A stretch of DNA of 64,000 nucleotides from Pyrinomonadaceae bacterium (GTDB taxonomy: Bacteria; Acidobacteriota; Blastocatellia; Pyrinomonadales; Pyrinomonadaceae), in the NCBI GenBank assembly GCA_019186825.1, contig JABARP010000014.1, forward strand, positions 62,001 to 126,000, given 5' to 3'. Within the stretch, counting starts at the first letter, position 1. Each line of letters opens with the position of its first letter. Under the pieces are notes generated by a model. The model did no database searches and was not told the origin of the DNA. It saw only the letters and a program-made list of their open reading frames with translations. The position numbers were made by a program, and so were the translations under genes. Below are positions 8,189 to 15,345 of the stretch, piece by piece.

Positions 8189-10045
8189 TTGAAGCCCACG
8201 AATATCGCCGACCCCGAATACTTCCACAAAGTCGTTGACTGCCAATATGCTTGTCCCGCGCATACGCCGGTGCCGCAATACATTCGCCTTATCGCCGAAG
8301 GCAAATATACCGAAGCGTATATGGTCAACTGGGATTCAAATGTGTTTCCGGGCATCCTGGGACGCACGTGCGACAGGCCTTGCGAACCGGCTTGCCGCCG
8401 CGGCCGCATTGACGAAGAGCCTGTCGCGATCTGCCGTCTGAAACGCGTTGCCGCGGACAATCGCGACGAGGTGAAGCATCTGATGCCGCAACCTCCATTC
8501 AAGCCGAACGGAAAGAAGATCGCGCTCATCGGTGCAGGCCCGGCGAGTCTGACAGTCGCACGTGACCTAGCCCCGCTTGGCTACGAACTCCATCTTTTTG
8601 ATGAGCAGTTCAAGGGCGGAGGTTTCATGCGTTCGCAGATACCGTCATTCCGACTGCCTGAGACCGTTCTCGACGAAGAGGTAGATTACATCCTCGACCT
8701 CGGTATTCAGACGCATTTCAACCGCTATGTCTCGTCGCTAAAGGAAGTGCTTGATGCAGAATATGACGCAGTATTCGTCGGCACCGGTGCTCCACGCGGA
8801 CGTGACCTGCCGGATCTCCCGGGCCGCCAGGAAGGCGATGCAAATATCCACATCGGCATCAACTGGCTCGCAAGTGTGGCTTTCGAACACACCCACAAGA
8901 TCGGCCAGACCGTGATCGTTCTCGGCGGCGGTAATACGGCAATGGATTGCTGCCGCACTGCGCGTCGGCTCGGCGGCGAGGACGTGAAGGTGATCGTCCG
9001 CTCGCCGTTTGCCACAATGAAGGCTTCGCCGTGGGAGAAAGAGGATGCGATGCACGAGGACATTCCGATCATTGATAATCACGTGCCGAAGAGCTTTGTG
9101 ATCGAGGATGGCAAGCTCGCAGGTATGACCTTCGAGAAGGTCGAGGCCATTTACGATGAGAACGGCAAACGTTCACTGGTTCCGACCGGAGAACCTGATG
9201 TGTTCTTCCCGGCGGACGACGTACTGATCGCGGTCGGTCAGGAGAACGCGTTTCCGTGGATCGAACGCAATCTCGGTATTGATTTCGACAAATGGGAGAT
9301 GCCGGTCGTTGACCGCACGACGTTTCAATCGACGAATCCACGTGTCTTTTTCGGCGGCGACGCGGCTTTCGGCCCGGAGAACGTGATCACTGCCGTCGCT
9401 CACGGTCATCAGGCTGCTGTTTCGATCGATCTTTTCTGCCACGGCAAGAATCTGCTCACAGAGCGTCTTCCGCCATTCGTCAACCTTCAATCGGTGAAGA
9501 TGGGCATCCATGAATGGGCTTACGACAGCAAGATCGACGAATACGACCGTCTGCGAGTACCTCAGGCTCCAAAAACGCGTACGCTCGTCAACCGTAAGCA
9601 GGAGGTCGAGCTCGGTTTCGACCAGCTTGACGGCTACAAAGAAGCGATGCGTTGTCTGAACTGCGACGTCCAGACAGTCTTTGACGCCCCGAAATGCATC
9701 GAGTGCGACGCCTGCGTCGATATCTGCCCGACGAGCTGTATCACGTTCACGGCGTTCGAACTCGAAGGCGGCGACGAAAACGATCTTCGTGGGCGCACAA
9801 AGGTTCCGGCGTTGAATTCGACTCAGGCTCTCTACATCCAGGACAACCTCAAAACCGGCCGCATTATGGTCAAGGACGAAGACGTCTGCCTCCACTGCGG
9901 ACTCTGCGCCGAACGCTGCCCCACCGCCGCCTGGGACATGCAGGCCTTCTGGTATAACGTCACAAAAGCCGACGGCCACAAATACGGCCCGACCGTCACC
10001 GGCAATCTCGTCCAGATACAAAGGGATGGAAATGCTGCGGTCTAG
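8189..10045 (+). CDS. NAD(P)-linked flavoprotein with N- and C-terminal Fe-S domains (GltD/AegA-like)
   Basis: A 618-residue oxidoreductase. Residues about 10-90 form the cysteine-rich Fe-S domain of glutamate synthase small subunits (CQYACPAHTPVPQY, then TCDRPCEPACRR). The FAD-binding motif IGAGPASLTVARDLA comes next, then the NAD(P)-binding motif VLGGGNTAMDCCRTARRLG. The C-terminus carries a 2[4Fe-4S] ferredoxin domain (CIECDACVDICPTSC and CLHCGLCAERCPTAAW). The extra ferredoxin domain suggests electron exchange between NAD(P)H and ferredoxin rather than glutamate synthesis, and no large GltB subunit is nearby. The ferredoxin-dependent KorAB genes in this window are possible partners. The start is TTG, with GAGGA about 11 bases upstream. 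Confidence 0.85.
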   Translation: MKPTNIADPEYFHKVVDCQYACPAHTPVPQYIRLIAEGKYTEAYMVNWDSNVFPGILGRTCDRPCEPACRRGRIDEEPVAICRLKRVAADNRDEVKHLMPQPPFKPNGKKIALIGAGPASLTVARDLAPLGYELHLFDEQFKGGGFMRSQIPSFRLPETVLDEEVDYILDLGIQTHFNRYVSSLKEVLDAEYDAVFVGTGAPRGRDLPDLPGRQEGDANIHIGINWLASVAFEHTHKIGQTVIVLGGGNTAMDCCRTARRLGGEDVKVIVRSPFATMKASPWEKEDAMHEDIPIIDNHVPKSFVIEDGKLAGMTFEKVEAIYDENGKRSLVPTGEPDVFFPADDVLIAVGQENAFPWIERNLGIDFDKWEMPVVDRTTFQSTNPRVFFGGDAAFGPENVITAVAHGHQAAVSIDLFCHGKNLLTERLPPFVNLQSVKMGIHEWAYDSKIDEYDRLRVPQAPKTRTLVNRKQEVELGFDQLDGYKEAMRCLNCDVQTVFDAPKCIECDACVDICPTSCITFTAFELEGGDENDLRGRTKVPALNSTQALYIQDNLKTGRIMVKDEDVCLHCGLCAERCPTAAWDMQAFWYNVTKADGHKYGPTVTGNLVQIQRDGNAAV

Positions 10046-10047
10046 TT

Positions 10048-10088
10048 CTACGTCGAGTGAAGTGTGGGGCTGTGTTCCGTGGACGTAG
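10048..10088. repeat. Inverted repeat at the left edge of the restriction-modification island
   Basis: CTACGTC (10048-10054) is repeated inverted as GACGTAG (10082-10088), directly after the flavoprotein stop and just before the first methyltransferase. It could be a weak terminator or a junction scar. There is no T-tract. Confidence 0.3.
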
Positions 10089-10107
10089 CCACGATGTACA
10101 TTTACAA

Positions 10108-10908
10108 ATGGGAAGATTTAACGACATTGATTTAGAAAACTGGCGAGAAAGCGACGTTAACACCGATTCGCTTTGGTTGATTGGCGAGCGGGCAAAGACC
10201 GGCAAACACAAGAACGTCTATCACGGAAATTTCATTCCGCAAATTCCTTATCAACTCCTGAGTCGATACACAAAGATAGGCGAGGTTGTTCTAGAGCCAT
10301 TTATGGGCAGCGGAACGACGCTATTTGAGTGCGAAGAGTTAGGCCGACGGTATATTGGTTTCGACATCAATCCTGAAATGATCGAGTACGTCAGCGGACA
10401 GGTCGATCTTTTCACTAACGACAGCGAGTACTTCATCGGTAATTGCAATTCGGCTAGTGCCACTGACGTTGAGCTCTGTGTTGGGCAGGGGTTGGGCAAA
10501 CTGGGCGCCCGTTCCGTTCAGTTCGTACTAATGCATCCTCCATATATGGATATCGTGAAATTCACGGAGGACCCGAACGATCTATCACGACTCGGCGACT
10601 TGAGCGAATTCGTCTCCAAGTTTAAGAAAGTTTGCGAAAACTCTCTACGCTTTCTAGATAAGAACCGCTATTTCGGTGTCGTGATCGGAGATGTTTACAA
10701 GAACAGCGAAGTGGTGCCACTCGGCTTCTATGTGCTGGATATGATTAAGCGGTCCTTCAAGGTAAAATTGAAAGGCATCATCGTCAAGAACATCGAAGGA
10801 AATAGAGGCAAGATAGGGCAGAACGGGATATGGAAAATCCGGGCTTTGCGGAGTGACTACTTTATCTTCAAGCACGAATATATCTTGGTCTTTAAGAAAG
10901 AAGGCTAA
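10108..10908 (+). CDS. DNA methyltransferase (N4-cytosine or N6-adenine)
   Basis: The ATG at 10108 gives 266 residues. A GTG at 10057 would add 17 residues and overlap the inverted repeat. A motif X-like region (NFIPQIPYQLLSRYT) precedes the AdoMet-binding motif EPFMGSGTT (about residues 63-71). The catalytic motif is HPPY (about residues 143-146), in place of DPPY or SPPY. The order X-I-IV is that of gamma-like or N4/N6 amino-methyltransferases. It is first in a three-gene restriction-modification cassette. Base composition is visibly more AT-rich than the flanks, suggesting acquisition. The target base and site cannot be read from the sequence. Confidence 0.82.
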   Translation: MGRFNDIDLENWRESDVNTDSLWLIGERAKTGKHKNVYHGNFIPQIPYQLLSRYTKIGEVVLEPFMGSGTTLFECEELGRRYIGFDINPEMIEYVSGQVDLFTNDSEYFIGNCNSASATDVELCVGQGLGKLGARSVQFVLMHPPYMDIVKFTEDPNDLSRLGDLSEFVSKFKKVCENSLRFLDKNRYFGVVIGDVYKNSEVVPLGFYVLDMIKRSFKVKLKGIIVKNIEGNRGKIGQNGIWKIRALRSDYFIFKHEYILVFKKEG

Positions 10909-10926
10909 CTAGCAAATCGACACCCA

Positions 10927-11826
10927 ATGGACATCAAAAATAACTTCTCGACAGATGCTGCAAAAAAGATATTCGGAAATTCCGAGCAAGCCCTTGCATT
11001 CCTTCTGGAGCTTCAGAAAGTAAAAGGTTTTGCTTTACCCACGCGGGTGATGCAGCGGGGTCAGTTCGCAGGACAAACACGCGTCGAGATCAGCAACGCC
11101 GAGATTTGGTCAAAGATTGTCGAACATTGGGATTACGATGCGAGTCTCGCAATCATTCGTGAGATGTTTACGCGGACGAAGAAATATCAGTCGGGCAAAG
11201 ACTCCCACAATATGATGAATCTCCTGTTGGAAGAATGGGAGAAAGTTAAGCTGGGACAGATCGCGTGGCCGTTCTCCCAAGGGGATTTTGACGGATTTGT
11301 TCAACGCGTGAATGCCGAAGGTATTTCTGGCTTCGAGAAGGACGAGAAAGTGAAAGTCGCTGCCGTAAAGTATCGGCGGATCAAGGAAATCAACACTGTT
11401 CGCAATGACTTTATCGAGACGTTGATTTTCGAAAAGAACAAGAACATATTACCTACGCTCAATCATCGGCGATCAGTTGATTTCTTCATTAACGGAGTTT
11501 CTTTTGACCAAAAGGTAGCCAAGAGTCCGACGGCTGAATTTAAGAGAGATTTTGGCGATAACTGGAAGCAACATGCCATCGCTCATCCCGAAGAGGTCGC
11601 CGCATATCTTTACAGATACCAGGACGAAGGACGGTTCGGGGCCGACAGCCGTTTACTAGTTGTTTACCTTGATGAGGACGTTTCGATTGAGACTATTGCG
11701 CAAACGATTGACGACATCGATTTACAAGACCCGATAGAGGTTACGTTCGATTACGACCACAAAACGCAGGGCACGAAGACGTACAAAGTAAACTGCTTCA
11801 TCATATTGCTGTCAAACGTTGAATAA
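10927..11826 (+). CDS. Candidate type II restriction endonuclease
   Basis: A 299-residue protein with no family I recognise. Its position between two DNA methyltransferases, with gaps of 18 and 6 bases, argues for the nuclease of the cassette. A possible PD-(D/E)xK active site is visible. RRSVDFFINGVSFDQKVAK has Asp185 and then Asp194-Gln-Lys196 at the end of a beta-strand-like stretch, with Glu164 in the preceding helix. The N-terminal half (residues 1-130) is rich in charged helices and could be the DNA recognition part. The nuclease assignment is inferred from context plus this motif. Confidence 0.6.
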   Translation: MDIKNNFSTDAAKKIFGNSEQALAFLLELQKVKGFALPTRVMQRGQFAGQTRVEISNAEIWSKIVEHWDYDASLAIIREMFTRTKKYQSGKDSHNMMNLLLEEWEKVKLGQIAWPFSQGDFDGFVQRVNAEGISGFEKDEKVKVAAVKYRRIKEINTVRNDFIETLIFEKNKNILPTLNHRRSVDFFINGVSFDQKVAKSPTAEFKRDFGDNWKQHAIAHPEEVAAYLYRYQDEGRFGADSRLLVVYLDEDVSIETIAQTIDDIDLQDPIEVTFDYDHKTQGTKTYKVNCFIILLSNVE

Positions 11827-11832
11827 TTACTG

Positions 11833-12828
11833 ATGAACTATATTGGATCTAAATTCAAACTATCTAGGTTCTTAACATCGTCTATCGATAGAGTTGCGGG
11901 CGGGGCCGAGGGCAAGGTTATCTGTGATATTTTTGCGGGCACCGGTGCTGTTGGTCGGGCTTTTAAACGTGATTCAAAGAAAATCATCGCGAATGATGTT
12001 GAGTATTACAGCTACGTTCTGAACAAAAACTACATAGGCAATCACATCGAAATGGATTACTTCGGTCTGCTTACCGAGCTGAACTACCTGCCCGGGCAAG
12101 AAGGATTCATTTTTCAAAACTACTGTGCCGGTGGCGGCACTGGACGACAGTATTTCAGTGATGAAAACGGTCGCCGTATTGATGGGATTCGTCAAAAGAT
12201 CGAGCAATGGCGTAAGTCAAAGGATATCGGCGAGGGAATGTATTACTTCTTGCTCTCCAGTCTCTTAGAGGCTGCCGACGCTGTCGCGAATACGGCTAGC
12301 GTTTATGGAGCATTCCTCAAGCATCTGAAGAAAACGGCACAAAAGGAAATGTGGCTCTACCCGGCAGAGTACGTAATCAATGAGCCGGAGCACGAGGTGC
12401 ATAATCGGGACGCGAACGAGCTTATCGGTGAGATCGAGGGCGACATTCTCTATATGGACCCGCCATACAATCATCGACAGTATGGAGCGAACTACCATAT
12501 GTTGAACACTATCGCTCTTTACGATGAGTTTGAGCCTTCGGGCAAGACCGGACTTAGAAGCTATGTGCGATCACGTTGGTGTATAAAGAATCAGGTCTCG
12601 ACTGTCTTTGATGATCTTGTTGGAAAGGCAAAATTCAAACATATTTTCTTGTCTTACAACAACGAAGGACTTATGAGCCTCGACGAGGTTCGCCGGATTA
12701 TGGAGAAATATGGACGCTATGTACTGATTGAGCAACCATATCAACGCTTCAAGGCAGACAAGACAGAGAATAGGAATCACAAAGCTACATCGACGATGGA
12801 ATACCTTCATGTTTTAGAGAAGGTGTAA
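11833..12828 (+). CDS. D12-class adenine-N6 DNA methyltransferase
   Basis: A 331-residue methyltransferase of the Dam/MethyltransfD12 type. The N-terminus MNYIGSKFKL is the usual motif X of this class. The AdoMet motif is DIFAGTGAVG (residues 32-41), and the catalytic DPPY is at residues 209-212 in MDPPYNHRQYGANYHML. It would methylate adenine N6 at the cassette's recognition site. Two different methyltransferases with one nuclease is the pattern of type IIS systems with asymmetric sites, where each strand needs its own enzyme. Low GC relative to the neighbours supports horizontal transfer. Confidence 0.88.
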   Translation: MNYIGSKFKLSRFLTSSIDRVAGGAEGKVICDIFAGTGAVGRAFKRDSKKIIANDVEYYSYVLNKNYIGNHIEMDYFGLLTELNYLPGQEGFIFQNYCAGGGTGRQYFSDENGRRIDGIRQKIEQWRKSKDIGEGMYYFLLSSLLEAADAVANTASVYGAFLKHLKKTAQKEMWLYPAEYVINEPEHEVHNRDANELIGEIEGDILYMDPPYNHRQYGANYHMLNTIALYDEFEPSGKTGLRSYVRSRWCIKNQVSTVFDDLVGKAKFKHIFLSYNNEGLMSLDEVRRIMEKYGRYVLIEQPYQRFKADKTENRNHKATSTMEYLHVLEKV

Positions 12829-12862
12829 CTCAAACAACGACCGAAACAAAGGAGGTATTTAT

Positions 12863-13217
12863 ATGGCAGAAACAGGAAACGCTCGGAACGTTGAGCATTT
12901 GATGCCACGAGTTTCAAGCGGAAGATCGACGGTGCGATATCAAACTCAAGATGAAGGGAGCGGAGTTTGCCTTCACTTCTTCTTACTGGGTAACCACGGA
13001 TGCCGAAGGAAAGAATGCAAAAGTGACCCCGTGGGTTGGTGAGAGCCAGAAACTCGCGGCGAGGTTTATTGACCAAGACAACTTCATGACTTGCGTAAAG
13101 AAATGGATTTTAGAACCGAGCAGCAAGTTCATAGTCCAATTCTGCGTCACAACTACGTCGCTTGGTTCATCATCCGAACCACCGCAAAGGCACGAAGAAG
13201 GTGTCAAAGCGCTTTAA
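12863..13217 (+). pseudogene. Frameshifted small gene of unknown function
   Basis: A near-perfect ribosome binding site (AAAGGAGGT, 12848-12856) lies 6 bases before an ATG at 12863. That frame starts MAETGNARNVEH and reads SSGRSTVRY near codon 26, but stops after 59 codons at 13042. The +1 frame picks up exactly there as DIKLKMKGAEFAFTSSYW and runs to 13217 with convincing protein-like composition (WVGESQKLAARFIDQDNF). A single extra base near 12935-12945 would explain both halves. The last 17 codons overlap a CGCAAAGGCACGAAG-type repeat and may be foreign. The family is not recognised. It could be a true pseudogene, a sequencing error or a programmed shift. Confidence 0.5.
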
Positions 13218-13345
13218 GAAACCATAATTGATATGAAACCAAGCACAAAACGCAGCATCCTTCGCATCGTGCACCTTGTGAATGAAATTCGATAAATGCT
13301 CCCGCTGAATTGCGTTTGTGCAGTGAAAGCGTGACCATTTAGTTG
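13218..13345. other. Intergenic stretch before the Crp-type gene
   Basis: There is no convincing gene. A 20-codon ATG frame at about 13234 (MKPSTKRSILRIVHLVNEI) is too short to support. Together with the frameshifted gene upstream, it suggests decaying sequence between the restriction-modification island and the regulator. Confidence 0.4.
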
Positions 13346-14011
13346 ATGAAGAATGTAAAGCGGGCGGAGCCATTGCTGGCATCGGCGAGTGAGGAGCTGA
13401 AGAAGGCTCTGACGGCGTATGGCCACCTGCGAACTTACTACCCGAACGAAGAACTCGTTGCCGCCGGCGAGAAGGCGGATCACCTCCCGATCATCGTAAA
13501 AGGCCGCGTCAAGATGGTGCAGTTTCCCGCTCCGGGGAAGGAGGTCATCATCGGCATCTTTGGCGCGGGCGAGATGTTCGCCGTCCCGCCGGTCGTTGAT
13601 GGGGATGTCTATCCCGCGTCTGCCTACGCAATCGAAGAATCCGACATTCTCCTGCTTCACCGCGAAGATGTTTTCAAACTCCTTGCTGAATCTCCTGAAT
13701 TCACCCTGGCCTTGCTGAACTGGATGTCGTCGATGCTCCGGCAGAAAACGGCACTGATCAAGACGCTTGCGGGCGGATCTGCCGAACAAAGGATCGCCGG
13801 TGTCCTGATCAGATTGTTTTCGGCTTCTCCGGACGAACCGCCGTACAGGATCAAACTCCGACGCGAAGACATCGCCAGAATGGCGGGCCTTACCACCGAA
13901 ACGACGATCCGCACGATACGCCATCTTGCTCAGATCGGCGATATCCGCATCGTCCGCGGCAAGATACTGATCGACTCCATCGACGGCCTCGCATCGCACC
14001 TAGAAGGCTGA
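13346..14011 (+). CDS. Crp/Fnr-family transcription regulator
   Basis: A 221-residue protein starting at the ATG at 13346. A cyclic-nucleotide-binding-like beta barrel (IIVKGRVKMVQFPAPGKEVIIGIFGAGEMFAV) is followed by the long dimer helix. The C-terminal winged helix has IKLRREDIARMAGLTTETTIRTIRHL as the recognition region. No cysteine cluster of the Fnr type is present, so direct oxygen sensing by an Fe-S cluster is unlikely. A Dnr/NnrR-like heme or NO sensor, or another ligand, is possible. It sits just upstream of the redox operon, whose promoter region carries a Crp-like palindrome, and another copy of the palindrome flanks ric. Those are its likely targets, by inference. Confidence 0.88.
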   Translation: MKNVKRAEPLLASASEELKKALTAYGHLRTYYPNEELVAAGEKADHLPIIVKGRVKMVQFPAPGKEVIIGIFGAGEMFAVPPVVDGDVYPASAYAIEESDILLLHREDVFKLLAESPEFTLALLNWMSSMLRQKTALIKTLAGGSAEQRIAGVLIRLFSASPDEPPYRIKLRREDIARMAGLTTETTIRTIRHLAQIGDIRIVRGKILIDSIDGLASHLEG

Positions 14012-14094
14012 CTTTTTTGTAAGGTTTCACAAGAACCTTGTCCCCGTAACTTTTTGATAAATAAGCACTTCTAAGCACTCAAATCGGACAAGTT

Positions 14095-14110
14095 TATGAT
14101 TTTTGTCATA
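14095..14110. promoter_or_regulatory. Crp/Fnr-like operator upstream of the redox operon
   Basis: A perfect inverted repeat TATGA-N6-TCATA. Its spacing equals that of the Crp consensus TGTGA-N6-TCACA. The centre (14102.5) is about 44 bases upstream of the start site expected from the -10 at 14135-14140, close to the class II activator position. The same palindrome occurs at 22079-22094. Confidence 0.65.
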
Positions 14111-14111
14111 T

Positions 14112-14140
14112 TTGGTTCTTCGCACGAAGTGGTATATAAG
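14112..14140 (+). promoter_or_regulatory. Probable promoter of the molybdoenzyme operon
   Basis: TTGGTT (14112-14117) and TATAAG (14135-14140) have a 17-base spacer, directly downstream of the palindromic operator. The weak -35 fits an activator-dependent promoter. About 120 bases of leader follow before the start at 14263. Confidence 0.5.
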
Positions 14141-14262
14141 TAACTGTAGCAACCGTTCTTTGGAAGCTGGCAATTTACCGTTTCGAGCACTCAATTTCGG
14201 GTGCATGCGCCGCCCGGCTTCGTTTCAAGGTCAGTCCTGTGGACCGCAGGAGGGAGAGCAAA

Positions 14263-15345
14263 ATGGAGGCACGAGCAACTCCGCAGAAGCTTAGTTATAA
14301 GAACCCGACGATCATTGGCTTGGTCTCATCGGCGGTTCTTACCGCACTCGTTATAATCGGTTCCCGCAACCTGGAAAATTTCGATTCGGCGCTCTTCGGC
14401 TACACGATAGCCAGCATTGTCGCCTTCGGCGCGATCGCTTTCCGCTATGCGGTTTGGCTGCAAAGGCCGGCAACGCGTATCTATTTCAAACGCGGCCTCC
14501 AACTCTTCTTTACGAGGAAGAAGTTTGGCGAGAGCGCAAAGAGCGCGGTCGGGAGCATCGCGACCAACCTTGTCGAACAGCGCTTTATCTTCAAGCGTGC
14601 TCGTCAGCGTTGGATAATGCACTTCTTCATAATGTGGGGCTGTATCCTTGCGGCTGCGATCACATTCCCGTTGGTTTTCGGTTGGGTGCATTTCACGCTT
14701 GAGGGCGATATGGGCTATCGCGCCCATCTTTTCGGCTTTCCGCTGATAGTTATGAACGGCCGTAGCCTGATCGCATGGATCACATTCCATGGCCTCGATA
14801 TCTCGGCAATCATGGTAATGATCGGTTGCGGCATCGCGATCCAAAGGCGTCTGAACGACCGCGGAGCGATCGCTCTGCAGCAGTTCCTGCTTGATTTTGT
14901 CCCGCATCTCTTGCTTATCGCGATCTCGATCTCGGGAATCATGCTGACGGCGTCGAGCCTTTGGTTCGAGGGCTATATGTACTCCTTCATATCGCTTTCG
15001 CACCAGGCACTCGTGATCATGACGCTATTCTTCCTGCCGTTCGGCAAACTCTTTCACATCGTGCAACGGCCTGCATCTGTCGGTGTCGAGCTTTATCAGA
15101 AACGTTCTGCCGAAATGGAACAGGCTGTGTGCCCGCGGTGCAAATCAAGTTTCGTTGGCAAAATGTGGATCGACGACCTGAAGAAACTTGTTAACGAACT
15201 CGGATACGACTATCGTCTGCAGAACGGCCACACGATGCAGGATTACTGCCCGCGGTGTAAACGCGTGATGCGCGGCCTCGCATACGCAAAGGCTCCGGAC
15301 AAGGCCGAACCAGTATTTTTTGGCTCCAGAACTGGAGGACAATAA
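14263..15345 (+). CDS. Cytochrome b-type membrane subunit with C-terminal zinc ribbon
   Basis: The ATG at 14263 has AGGAGGG eight bases upstream, so it is preferred over the in-frame GTG at 14239. The product has 360 residues and about six membrane helices. Histidines suited to bind heme b lie in MHFFIMWGC, ITFHGLDIS, VPHLLLIAI, SLSHQAL and KLFHIVQ, in the manner of NarI or formate dehydrogenase gamma subunits. The soluble C-terminus has two CPRC motifs about 40 residues apart, a probable zinc ribbon not usual in such cytochromes. It probably takes electrons from quinol for the molybdoenzyme that follows. The stop and the next start overlap as TAATG. Confidence 0.78.
   Translation: MEARATPQKLSYKNPTIIGLVSSAVLTALVIIGSRNLENFDSALFGYTIASIVAFGAIAFRYAVWLQRPATRIYFKRGLQLFFTRKKFGESAKSAVGSIATNLVEQRFIFKRARQRWIMHFFIMWGCILAAAITFPLVFGWVHFTLEGDMGYRAHLFGFPLIVMNGRSLIAWITFHGLDISAIMVMIGCGIAIQRRLNDRGAIALQQFLLDFVPHLLLIAISISGIMLTASSLWFEGYMYSFISLSHQALVIMTLFFLPFGKLFHIVQRPASVGVELYQKRSAEMEQAVCPRCKSSFVGKMWIDDLKKLVNELGYDYRLQNGHTMQDYCPRCKRVMRGLAYAKAPDKAEPVFFGSRTGGQ

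Noticed and set aside
13214..13999. A 261-codon minus-strand frame opposite the Crp-type gene
   Set aside because: It is a shadow of the real plus-strand gene, which has clear family motifs. The reverse product has none.
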